8,660 nt of DNA from Promethearchaeota archaeon (GCA_013375495.1 JABXKC010000063.1:1-8660), one strand, 5' to 3'; counted from the first letter of the stretch, positions 1-7,562 are shown. Notes: generated by a model from the letters alone, not told the origin. Program-made: numbers and translations.

Positions 1-25
1 AGAATACTTCTTTTCCTTATCTATA

Positions 26-226
26 ATGATTATACCGATCAGGTGTTTTTCATGCGGGAAATTAATCGCCCATATCTATAAACCCTACTTGGAACTCATC
101 GAAAAGGGCGAGGATGCTGATGTTGCTTTTAAACAATTAGGTATTGAACGCTTTTGTTGCCAGAGAATGATAGTCAGCCATGTTGAGCTTTTGGATGATC
201 TTTTGAAGTTCTCGAGACTCCAATAA
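26..226 (+). CDS. rpo10: DNA-directed RNA polymerase subunit Rpo10 (subunit N, Rpb10-like)
   Basis: This is a small zinc-binding core subunit of archaeal RNA polymerase, also called RpoN and equivalent to eukaryotic Rpb10; in the known enzyme it helps hold the Rpo3/Rpo11 platform. The 66-residue length is normal for the family. The hallmark pattern is complete: MIIPIRCFSCGK at the N-terminus with Cys7 and Cys10, and the FCCQRM block with the Cys44-Cys45 pair, which together give the four zinc ligands. The ATG at 26 gives the canonical MIIP start. No Shine-Dalgarno is visible in the 25 bases before it, but a TAA in another frame overlaps the ATG as TAATG, so translation may be coupled to an upstream gene cut off by the window edge. 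The identity of that gene is not readable: the last residues would be NTSFPYL, unlike ribosomal protein S9, which often precedes rpo10. The gene converges with the LAGLIDADG gene, with 22 bases between the two stop codons. Confidence 0.97.
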   Translation: MIIPIRCFSCGKLIAHIYKPYLELIEKGEDADVAFKQLGIERFCCQRMIVSHVELLDDLLKFSRLQ

Positions 227-248
227 TGTAAAAAGAGAAGAGATTTTA

Positions 249-2213
249 CTACATCTCAACCCTGAGATATTTTTCCTTGAAAATCTGAAATTTATCTTCA
301 AAGTTATCTTTCCAATTTTTGTTTTCAATTCTTTTCCAATAAGAATGAGGTAACGATTCTACATTCCATTCTTGACAAAGCTTATGAAAAGTTTCAAAAG
401 AAACTCCAAATTTTTTAATCAGAGTCGTGATTGGGGCAATTCGGATCAAAGTTTCTAGATTAAGTTTATTTTTTATTAATTCTTTTAAATTCTTATATGC
501 ATACTTATCTATGCTTAAGGGATAGAATTTTCGCTTTCTTTCCATACTTTCACTAACGGATTCCATCATTTCGTTAAAAATTTCACTACCAAGGGCCAAG
601 TACCAACTATCTTTTAAATCACCAACATAATCTCTCCCTCGCGACCGATATTTTATATTTTTCCCCCCTTTTTTACTTAAACGAACAGAATTTTGAATTT
701 TAAATTCTCTCTTAATTTGCTCTAAGAAATATTTATTTGTATTATGAATATATGTAGTACCTTGTTCTCCATCTCCATCATAAAAACCACATAAAATAGA
801 TAGAGCTACTTTCCTATCTAATTTTAAGAAGAAATCATTTGGAAGAGGCTTCCCTTCTTTAAAATCATAAAAATGTAATGTTTTTAAATCATCAAGCATA
901 GGTTTGCATCCAACTCTCACCCCATATTGTATTGAAGGTTCTCCAGAATTTTTTTTTGTTTTACTGACTTTTTGTTCGATTTTATTCTCAATTCCAAGAG
1001 CCTTTCGAAATCTATAAATAACATTTAAATCTTTTTTTGCCAAAAATAATCCAATACTAACATCCTTTTCAGTCATTCCATCCGCTAATAACAAACCAAA
1101 ATAATATCCTTTATCAGTAGTATCTAATCTTTGAAAAAAATTAATATTCAAATTAGGATTATGTATCTGCCATTGCTGATGCCTGTATTCTAAGATAAAA
1201 TTCGAAGTTTTATACTTTTCAATCTTTTTAATACAGTTTTGAATTTTTTTTTCACCAAAACTTATTTCTAAGTTTTGAATCATTTGAGCTAATTGATCTT
1301 CAGAAAATGTAAAATCAGGATTATAAGCTTTATGAGATTTTGCCCTTATCCTTGTTTTTAGAACTCGAACATATCTTTCCTCAAAGCCCAAATATACTGA
1401 GAGTTTTTCATTTGACAATTTACCTTTAGGTTTCTCACTCTTGGGAACCAAATGTCCAACCTCTACATTGAGGTCGTCTAATAAATTAATCGTATTATAT
1501 TCAATTGTTAAGTTGTCTAATTCGCCTTCAAAAAATTCTTTTAAATCTCTAAAGATAGTTAAATCAATTTTTGAGAGTTCGTTCTTACTTACTTCATCAG
1601 AGATGATAAGATAAACCTTTCTTATTAACCAACGTGTATAAACATGAAAGTCTTCTAGATATTGGCGGTTAGATTGAATTTTGGTTTGAAGTTTCTTTAG
1701 ATTATTCTTAAATTCCTCTTTGGAAATTTTCCGGAGATTTGTTAAGAAATCAGCATTAATTTGTCTATCTTGAATGTGTCTCGTAGACATATACAAATCA
1801 TTCATGGTATTTTCAGGTATTTCCGAGTGACCAAGCTCGATTTCGCCTTCATGTTCTAGTCGTAGAGCAGCGAAACAGACTTGACGAGAAAATACAATAA
1901 CGAAATTGCTCTTAAAGACTAGTGGAAAATCTTTATCATAGAAAACCCGACCAATTGGGAAGTTTAAAACATCTGGATTTGGTTTTAATTCTTCTTGAGG
2001 TGTTTCAGGGGTTTTATTGATATTCGTCTTAGGCTCGTTTTCAGCAATATCAGGAGGATTAATACTATACTTGTTTTGAACTCTTTTTATTATATCTCCA
2101 CAACTCTCGCAATATACATCGTCTTTTTGATTTTCAATTCTTTTGAGAATATCGTCTGAAAAAATCGAATTGCAAAATCGACATCGATGGTATCCTGAAC
2201 TATCTTCAACCAT
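249..2213 (-). CDS. Zinc-ribbon protein fused to a two-motif LAGLIDADG homing-endonuclease domain
   Basis: The product has 654 residues from the ATG at 2213. In order: a zinc ribbon (Cys11, Cys14, Cys35, Cys38, with CRFC and CESCGDII reminiscent of TFB-type ribbons); a proline-rich linker (about 50-85); an unrecognised, partly helical region (85-260); a probable helix-turn-helix starting LSNEKLSVYLGFEERYV (266-290); two LAGLIDADG motifs, YYFGLLLADG (370-379) and ILCGFYDGDG (473-482); and a C-terminal probable helix-turn-helix around TTLIKKFGVSFETFHKL (596-612). The metal-binding acid in the second Asp position is kept in both motifs (Asp378, Asp481), so cleavage activity is plausible. LAGLIDADG proteins cut long DNA sites, usually to spread themselves, but some are domesticated as regulators (WhiA). 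No intein splice junctions are seen. A TTG at 2231 would add six residues. I prefer the ATG because a box A lies about 25 bases before it, suggesting a leaderless mRNA. The 3' two-thirds is much poorer in CpG than the 5' third. Confidence 0.85.
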   Translation of the reverse strand: MVEDSSGYHRCRFCNSIFSDDILKRIENQKDDVYCESCGDIIKRVQNKYSINPPDIAENEPKTNINKTPETPQEELKPNPDVLNFPIGRVFYDKDFPLVFKSNFVIVFSRQVCFAALRLEHEGEIELGHSEIPENTMNDLYMSTRHIQDRQINADFLTNLRKISKEEFKNNLKKLQTKIQSNRQYLEDFHVYTRWLIRKVYLIISDEVSKNELSKIDLTIFRDLKEFFEGELDNLTIEYNTINLLDDLNVEVGHLVPKSEKPKGKLSNEKLSVYLGFEERYVRVLKTRIRAKSHKAYNPDFTFSEDQLAQMIQNLEISFGEKKIQNCIKKIEKYKTSNFILEYRHQQWQIHNPNLNINFFQRLDTTDKGYYFGLLLADGMTEKDVSIGLFLAKKDLNVIYRFRKALGIENKIEQKVSKTKKNSGEPSIQYGVRVGCKPMLDDLKTLHFYDFKEGKPLPNDFFLKLDRKVALSILCGFYDGDGEQGTTYIHNTNKYFLEQIKREFKIQNSVRLSKKGGKNIKYRSRGRDYVGDLKDSWYLALGSEIFNEMMESVSESMERKRKFYPLSIDKYAYKNLKELIKNKLNLETLIRIAPITTLIKKFGVSFETFHKLCQEWNVESLPHSYWKRIENKNWKDNFEDKFQIFKEKYLRVEM

Positions 2214-2233
2214 ACTTACTATTCCATACAATT

Positions 2234-2242
2234 GTATTTAAA
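2234..2242 (-). promoter_or_regulatory. Box A (TATA) promoter of the LAGLIDADG gene, leaderless
   Basis: On the minus strand the sequence reads TTTAAATAC, matching the archaeal box A consensus. Its centre is about 25 bases from the A of the ATG at 2213, which is the usual distance to the transcription start, so the mRNA would begin at or next to the start codon. This decides between ATG 2213 and TTG 2231, since the TTG would lie upstream of the expected transcription start. No strong Shine-Dalgarno precedes the ATG (only a weak GGA). Confidence 0.6.
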
Positions 2243-2243
2243 C

Positions 2244-2256
2244 AAAAAAAAAAAAA
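2244..2256 (-). terminator. T13 tract directly after the toroid-protein stop codon
   Basis: On the minus strand thirteen consecutive T residues follow the TAA of the toroid gene with no spacer. Archaeal RNA polymerase terminates intrinsically at such U-tracts without needing a hairpin, so this is a likely terminator for the two-gene operon. One base further on, the box A of the next minus-strand gene begins, so the tract would insulate that promoter from read-through. Confidence 0.65.
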
Positions 2257-5200
2257 TTAATCTCCTAAATTATTATATAAAGCTTCTTCTATGTCTTCGA
2301 TAATTTCGCGAGCACTAGTTTTTTGTTCTGGTTCTATAATTTTTCTGCTTCTCCTTCTTTTAACTCTGTTTCCTACATTCGTGGTTACGCCAACGACGCT
2401 AGCACTGCTAGTCAATCCTATAACACCTAAAATAAAGCCGTTCATTTCGAGTGATAAAAGGTCGGGAGGGGAAAATTTGTGTTGAGAAGTAAATAAACAA
2501 AATCCATCGGTGTAGAACTCGTCAACTATGGAAAAATTGTATGTGTAGGTCCCAGCACTACTAATTTCGTGCTTCAAGGTGAAGGTTGAATGATTAGCGA
2601 AATGTTTTCTGTGTAGCTGTAATGTTTCAATGTATGTGTTTTCTTTGAATAAATCTACGAACACATGGGAGTTAGAAACGGGATGGTCTCCGGAAATCAA
2701 CGCTCTGGTGATGTTAATTTCGAACGATATCTTGTTGGCTTCTTTTTTATAGGACGGAGTTACGATTTGATTAAGACTCGTTCGAAAGAAAACTGGAGTT
2801 TCCCCTATTACTGCTGTATTTTTATATGCCTTTAGCGATCCGTTAATGAAGGGAAAATTTTCAGTTTTTTCGGGTACCATTATATTGGCTTGGTAGGTCG
2901 TATCTGATTGCCTATCGAGCTCAAAAACACCTAAAGTGGGGCTTTCAAACTTAACTATTATGTCGGTGCCATATTCGGGAAATATCATGTTGCAAAATGA
3001 TGTGGTTATTGTATTTATGCCTCCTAAGATAATGGAATCTTCATAATCACTATTTACGACGAACTCACTACTGACAGCTAAGTCACATATCCATAGAAAG
3101 GATTCTTGGTCTAATTCTTGAAACTCAGAGTTGATAAAAAACTCGTAATATTCGTCGGAAAATAGGTTAGCTACTATATTTTGCGCTGCGTCCAAATCAA
3201 ATTCTATGTTTAAGTTCAAAAGATCTGATATCTTGTAACAGTAGTAAAGTTTTAGAATGTTATCGTAATCCATATTTCCTAAGACGAATTGAGTGATTTT
3301 ATTAAGATTTAGACTAGCAACGTTAAGCGCCTTCAAAATGTAGGCCATGTAATACGTGTATTTCAAGGTAACATAGGGGTCAGTTGTGAATTGAGGGTTG
3401 AAGTATAAAGTAGTGTTTGTTTCAATTATATTTCTTTCGATATATCCTTGTAATGCCATTTTATTAAAAGGTAGATTAACTAGAGGTCCTAATCCGAGGT
3501 AATTGGAGAGCAATTCGAGCGTTTTGACCGCGTAATAGCTATACTCAAAAAATATAAAGTTATTTTGGTATTCTGGAGTTCCAACTTTTTTAAACATATG
3601 AAACGCACCGAAGTTGTCGTATCCATCGTTTAAATATTGGGAATCAATAATATTGTTAAATATGTTCATTAAATTGTATTGGTTGTCAAAATCATCGAGC
3701 TTATACAACTTTATTAATGAATCTAGAGCCATATAGTTTCGTTTATGATCAATTAACGCGCCCGTAATATTTGTGTATCTATGTTCTCCGTTCGAATAGT
3801 ATTCAATTGGTCGAGATCGGATATTAGTAAATCTTTGATCTAAATTAAGACAGGCGATAAAACCAAAAGTATCGTATTCTCCCTTGTAACTAGACTCAAT
3901 CATATCGTATAGCCCTGAAATATTTAATTCGGCGATTCCACGCAACATTACAAACGAATTTACAATGGTATAGATAAGATTAAGAGAGGTGTAGTCATTT
4001 GAGAGAAGAGAATACCCTTCGAATTGTCGATATAACTCCAACGAACTTACGATCTCACTCTTTTCCTGCGAATTTAGTTGATTAATAATGCCTATTTCTT
4101 TTAAACTCCTTACTATTTGAAACGTGTCAATTAACTCATGGTTGTTATATTCAGTGGACGAATCCCAGTTTCCAGGAGTCTTTCGGTTTGAAAGGATAAA
4201 ATCAACGACTTCAGTTTTATCGAATCCCGAAAATCCTGTGATATCTGCCAATTCAAGTCCCAACGCTGTTCCGACTAAATTATATATGTTAGAGTCCCAA
4301 TCATACATTTTAAAATAGTGGTTATTTGGGTCGTACACATGTGTTAAGTACTGGTGAAAATTGTTGGTCTGAATTGTATCTACTAATTCCAAAGTATTCA
4401 ATGTTTTTATGCTATAATAGGACGCTAGCAAATTCACTCCACCGTACATCGCAAGAGAATATAAATCGGGGTCAAGATCGTTATAAAATCCCCCTAAGTC
4501 ATCGTTGGTAGATAAATCCTCCTGTAATCTGTTTATATAATTAACTAAACTTGCCAATTCAGAATCGTGACCTCCCCAATCGCTCATAAGTAAATTAAGC
4601 GTGGTAATCGCAAAGAAACTATTGTCCATAGTTGCTGTTTTAAATCCGTAAGATAAAGTTGGATCGTACGGTTGACCTAAGAATCCATTCTCTGTTCCTT
4701 CTGGATTAAAGCAGCTCCAAATGAAATCAATTGAATCTTGAATGTCAATCAAATAAAGCCTATTTAAAATAGCTAAGGATTGGATTGCGTAGCAATTTAC
4801 TTGTAGCACCGATGAGTAAGGATTATACTGTCTAGGAAATATTGTGTCCAAATATCTGTAAGAGTATTTGTCCATGAAAATATGCGTTTCCTCGTTATAG
4901 TAAGACAAAATGTAATCTAAGACGTTTGCTTGATCAATCTGATCTAACCGCTCTAAAGCGTTAAGGATGTATAAAGCGTAATAAGTAGCTTGTAGGGACG
5001 ATTCGTAGTATTGTGGAAAGTAGCCTAATTGAGAATAATCTGTCAATTTTTGAGAAAAAATGCTTTCAATCGTTTCGTAGTTATCTAGAGAGGAAGTTTT
5101 TAGTTCGAGATCAAAGTTTTTTTGCGTGTCTCCAAGTGATTCTTGTATTAGAACAGAGTCGTATATGGCAATTTCGTTGAAGGCGGTTCCAGAGAAAATC

Positions 5201-5265
5201 GAACAACATACTATAAAGACAAAACCGCTATAATATAGGTACTTTTTCATGTTATTTCTTTTCAT
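2257..5265 (-). CDS. Exported alpha/alpha-toroid repeat protein with C-terminal membrane anchor
   Basis: The 1002-residue product begins with a signal peptide (basic MKRNNMKK, then a hydrophobic stretch to about 28). Residues 91-700 hold about eleven repeats starting with helices such as YYALYILNAL, CYAIQSLAIL, YYSIKTLNTL and YYAVKTLELL, with turn motifs GFLGQP (194-199), DDLGGFYND (255-263), DTFGF (465-469) and DNFGAF (550-555). These are typical of the alpha/alpha toroid shared by prenyltransferase beta subunits, terpene cyclases and complement thioester domains. I see no DxDD cyclase acid motif and no clear zinc-site set, so an enzyme role is unsupported and binding or scaffolding is as likely. 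Residues 765-930 look beta-rich, like one or two immunoglobulin-type stalk domains. A membrane helix (about 942-963) is followed by KRRRSRK and a short acidic tail, giving an outside-facing topology. Seven N-glycosylation sequons are present. The start is backed by GGAG eight bases before the ATG, inside the end of the upstream gene. Confidence 0.85.
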   Translation of the reverse strand: MKRNNMKKYLYYSGFVFIVCCSIFSGTAFNEIAIYDSVLIQESLGDTQKNFDLELKTSSLDNYETIESIFSQKLTDYSQLGYFPQYYESSLQATYYALYILNALERLDQIDQANVLDYILSYYNEETHIFMDKYSYRYLDTIFPRQYNPYSSVLQVNCYAIQSLAILNRLYLIDIQDSIDFIWSCFNPEGTENGFLGQPYDPTLSYGFKTATMDNSFFAITTLNLLMSDWGGHDSELASLVNYINRLQEDLSTNDDLGGFYNDLDPDLYSLAMYGGVNLLASYYSIKTLNTLELVDTIQTNNFHQYLTHVYDPNNHYFKMYDWDSNIYNLVGTALGLELADITGFSGFDKTEVVDFILSNRKTPGNWDSSTEYNNHELIDTFQIVRSLKEIGIINQLNSQEKSEIVSSLELYRQFEGYSLLSNDYTSLNLIYTIVNSFVMLRGIAELNISGLYDMIESSYKGEYDTFGFIACLNLDQRFTNIRSRPIEYYSNGEHRYTNITGALIDHKRNYMALDSLIKLYKLDDFDNQYNLMNIFNNIIDSQYLNDGYDNFGAFHMFKKVGTPEYQNNFIFFEYSYYAVKTLELLSNYLGLGPLVNLPFNKMALQGYIERNIIETNTTLYFNPQFTTDPYVTLKYTYYMAYILKALNVASLNLNKITQFVLGNMDYDNILKLYYCYKISDLLNLNIEFDLDAAQNIVANLFSDEYYEFFINSEFQELDQESFLWICDLAVSSEFVVNSDYEDSIILGGINTITTSFCNMIFPEYGTDIIVKFESPTLGVFELDRQSDTTYQANIMVPEKTENFPFINGSLKAYKNTAVIGETPVFFRTSLNQIVTPSYKKEANKISFEINITRALISGDHPVSNSHVFVDLFKENTYIETLQLHRKHFANHSTFTLKHEISSAGTYTYNFSIVDEFYTDGFCLFTSQHKFSPPDLLSLEMNGFILGVIGLTSSASVVGVTTNVGNRVKRRRSRKIIEPEQKTSAREIIEDIEEALYNNLGD

Positions 5266-5267
5266 TG

Positions 5268-5600
5268 CTAAAGCTCCTTTACTAGTTCTAATATGCCTGA
5301 TATAAGGATCAATATTGCGGGTAAAAAATTAACAAAGATTAGATTAAGCGCTGCCAGTACCACAAGTGTTATCCAATGCCACGGAATGGGATTGTTAGGT
5401 TTTAAGGCAGCTACAACCGTAAACCCGGCAATTAAAAATCCACAATTGATGAAAATCAAACTACCAAATCCTAAATTTAAAATCCACACTTCGACATTTT
5501 CAATTTCGTATAACTTCGAAAAAACAATGAATATACCAATCGCGCCGCCTAATACGGTCAACAATCGCACTATCTTTCTATAAATATCGCTTTTTTTCAT
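5268..5600 (-). CDS. Small multi-pass membrane protein, first gene of the toroid operon
   Basis: The product has 110 residues and I do not recognise the family. It has a short basic N-terminus (MKKSDIYRKIVR) and three to four hydrophobic segments at about 12-28, 42-66, 74-91 and 92-106. The PNNPIPWHW loop between the second and third is the most distinctive stretch. There is no enzyme motif. The ATG at 5600 is preceded by GAGGTG at a four-base spacing, a good Shine-Dalgarno. The TAG stop lies two bases before the ATG of the 1002-residue toroid protein, and the ribosome site of that gene sits inside this one, so the two should be co-transcribed and translationally coupled. This suggests, without proving it, that the small protein helps insert, anchor or signal for the toroid protein. 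A run of open codons on the opposite strand here is taken as a shadow. Confidence 0.75.
   Translation of the reverse strand: MKKSDIYRKIVRLLTVLGGAIGIFIVFSKLYEIENVEVWILNLGFGSLIFINCGFLIAGFTVVAALKPNNPIPWHWITLVVLAALNLIFVNFLPAILILISGILELVKEL
5271..5277 (-). promoter_or_regulatory. Shine-Dalgarno site of the toroid gene inside the upstream gene
   Basis: The minus strand reads AAAGGAGCTTTAGCAATG, with GGAG eight bases before the ATG at 5265. It overlaps the last codons of the 110-residue gene and supports the first ATG over the in-frame ATG five codons later. Confidence 0.6.
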
Positions 5601-5684
5601 TTAGCACCTCTTTAAACTTTTGTCAAAATTTTATTGAAGAACTTCCATTTCTTAAGATTTAAGGTTTAACCCAATAATAAACGA

Positions 5685-5696
5685 GTATATTTAAAT
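5685..5696 (-). promoter_or_regulatory. Box A promoter of the membrane-protein/toroid operon
   Basis: On the minus strand the sequence is ATTTAAATATAC, a good archaeal box A. Transcription would start near 5664 and give a leader of roughly 60 bases, which carries the GAGGTG ribosome site before the ATG at 5600. A short imperfect palindrome, GGTTTAACC (5663-5671), falls at the predicted start point and could be an operator, but its arms are only four bases. Confidence 0.45.
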
Positions 5697-5792
5697 AAAA
5701 AATACTAGCAAAATTTAGAATTAAATTATAAATAGAAAATGCGTCTGATGAATATTCAACTTCTTATTAATTTTATGTAAAAAGCAGCAGAA

Positions 5793-5800
5793 TATATAAA
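5793..5800 (+). promoter_or_regulatory. Box A promoter of the HEPN gene, probably leaderless
   Basis: TATATAAA is centred about 28 bases before the ATG at 5825. With normal archaeal spacing, transcription begins within a few bases of the start codon, so the mRNA would be leaderless or nearly so. No Shine-Dalgarno is seen before the ATG, which agrees. The rest of 5601-5824 holds only this promoter and the divergent one of the toroid operon. Confidence 0.5.
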
Positions 5801-5824
5801 AATTAATGATGAAAGTTATTATTT

Positions 5825-7354
5825 ATGATAAAAGGAAAGAAGAAATATTATATATGTCTCAAATATTCTGGTTTAGATATACCATATATTATAGAAACAG
5901 ACCTCCTATTCATAATTCCATCAGATTATAAACAAAAATTAACCCAACTTTTAGAAATATGTAAAGAGAATACCAATATCCCAGATATAACTTGTGAATG
6001 GGATAATAAAAATGAAGTCTATGTTTTACTAAAAAAAGTTATTCAATTCAACTCTGATATTAATAATATCTCAGAGATAATTCCTAAGATTTACGATTTT
6101 TTCATCTCTCTAATTGGATTAATATTTACAAATCATTTAAAGCTCAAAACAGTCAATATTTTGGAATTGGTTGACAATAATTATCGAATTGTAAGAATTT
6201 ATGATTATATAATAAAGAGAGAACTCGAAACCACAGATCCATTCATTTTTGGAGAAGACATTCATCCTGGAAAATTAAAATCATTTCTAAATGAATCTTT
6301 TAATAATGTGAAAGATATTCATAATATCAATGACTTTTATTATAATTTCTTCCTTTGTTGGTTTTTATATAAAGAGGGCAAGACTAAATCCCAGTTAATA
6401 CATAAAATATCCGATTATTGGATTTGCCTTGAAGTTTTATCTACTATGTATTTCAAGCATATACATAATTATAATATGAAATTATTTACTAAAAAACAAT
6501 TAAGAGAATTACAAAAAAACCTAAAATCATTTTTACAAAAAATACCTAGAAGCGAACTGGTTTGTATAGAAGATCTTAAAGATGAATTTATTGACCAAGT
6601 TAAAGATAAATTAAATAATAATATCTCGATAAGGAAGAAAGTTAAGTTATTTGCCGATAAGGCATTATTACCAAATCTTAGGGATCTGGAGCTATCAAAA
6701 TCAAATTTAAAAGAGATCTACGATATTATCGATAAATTCTATAAACATAGAAATAATTTCTTTCATAATGGTATCCTTCCCGATCCAAATGATAAAAAAT
6801 TTCATGAACATATGAATTGTTTTTGTCTTCTGATAGAAAGACTTTTATTTAGCATCATCAAATCTGATAAAGTCAAATTTTATAAGAGAGGTAAATGCTT
6901 CCAAACCCTAATAGTTAATTATCCTTTCGAGGAAATCGCCATAACTGCATCATTTGAAGAAGTAAATAAATTCTATAAAAAAGAATTTGAAAAACATAGC
7001 GAATTATTCTCTACTGTAGATGAACTCAACCAAAAACATGATATTATAAAGGATATATACAATAAATCAATTGAAATGGTATTTAGGAATGATGAAACTA
7101 ATATAACACAAAGTGTTAATTTGGATCTTGTATATGATTATGATCAATCTTTCACATCCAATAAAATTGAGTATTCTTCAATACATGATATTTCTGAATC
7201 TCATTCACCAATTGTTTTGAAGACAGAAATTGATACTAATTTAATATTAAAAATCCGAGGATTTCTTAGCGGTTATTCTAAATCAGCTAGTAGCAACTTA
7301 ATCAAGATCAGGGTTTTTATTTTTCCTCCCTATTTTGAATTTAATTTTAACTAA
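5825..7354 (+). CDS. HEPN-domain protein, ApeA-like; probable defence or stress RNase
   Basis: The product has 509 residues. Its middle (about 170-345) is helical and looks like the ApeA-type HEPN domain. A helix with ISDYWICLEVLS (195-206) matches the aromatic-Glu pattern of the first conserved helix, and YKHRNNFFHNG (306-316) carries the HEPN motif R-x4-H (Arg309, His314) inside the usual RNxxxHN context. HEPN proteins of this type are metal-independent RNases; bacterial ApeA acts in abortive infection against phage. The N-terminal 170 residues mix strands and helices and may be the sensor half. The C-terminal 165 residues, partly beta-rich (ending IRVFIFPPYFEFNFN), are not recognised. No partner such as an MNT nucleotidyltransferase is adjacent, so it would act alone. 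The start at 5825 fits a box A about 28 bases upstream. The gene is visibly more AT-rich and poorer in CpG (15 in 1,530 bases) than the next gene, suggesting transfer. The fold call is fairly sure; the defence role is inference. Confidence 0.7.
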   Translation: MIKGKKKYYICLKYSGLDIPYIIETDLLFIIPSDYKQKLTQLLEICKENTNIPDITCEWDNKNEVYVLLKKVIQFNSDINNISEIIPKIYDFFISLIGLIFTNHLKLKTVNILELVDNNYRIVRIYDYIIKRELETTDPFIFGEDIHPGKLKSFLNESFNNVKDIHNINDFYYNFFLCWFLYKEGKTKSQLIHKISDYWICLEVLSTMYFKHIHNYNMKLFTKKQLRELQKNLKSFLQKIPRSELVCIEDLKDEFIDQVKDKLNNNISIRKKVKLFADKALLPNLRDLELSKSNLKEIYDIIDKFYKHRNNFFHNGILPDPNDKKFHEHMNCFCLLIERLLFSIIKSDKVKFYKRGKCFQTLIVNYPFEEIAITASFEEVNKFYKKEFEKHSELFSTVDELNQKHDIIKDIYNKSIEMVFRNDETNITQSVNLDLVYDYDQSFTSNKIEYSSIHDISESHSPIVLKTEIDTNLILKIRGFLSGYSKSASSNLIKIRVFIFPPYFEFNFN

Positions 7355-7562
7355 ATTATTAAAAGATTACCTGCATCAGTTCGAAAAAAAAATCTCAACT
7401 CAATCAAGTTTTCTCGATTACAATAAATGTAAAAGGTAAATAAATTTCCTATTTTTGTATATTAATCAGAAGATCTCTTGAGGTTCGAATCTATTCGCTA
7501 ACGGGATCGAAAATAATTGGTCAAAATTTAATTGTTCAATACTTTTGAAAACGCCCTAAATC

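Noticed and set aside
249..2213. Intein within the LAGLIDADG gene
   Set aside because: No N-terminal Cys/Ser splice block and no C-terminal HN followed by Cys, Ser or Thr is placed around the endonuclease domain, and no host protein is split by it.
2291..2485. Plus-strand 64-codon frame with a poly-leucine stretch
   Set aside because: It is the antisense shadow of the basic tail and membrane anchor of the toroid protein, which create the leucine run.
5041..5265. Alternative toroid start at the ATG at 5250
   Set aside because: The GGAG site lies eight bases before the ATG at 5265, and both starts give the same signal peptide core.
5293..5583. 96-codon plus-strand reading frame opposite the 110-residue membrane gene
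   Set aside because: It is antisense to a gene with a good ribosome site and tight operon spacing, and its product has no recognisable features.
5806..5931. Short reading frame of about 41 codons from the ATGATG before the HEPN gene
   Set aside because: It overlaps the HEPN frame, starts too close to the TATATAAA to be on the expected transcript, and gives a low-complexity peptide.
7482..7500. GGTTCGAATC, which looks like a tRNA T-loop
   Set aside because: The flanking five-base arms do not pair on either strand and no acceptor or anticodon arm fits, so it is at most a chance match.
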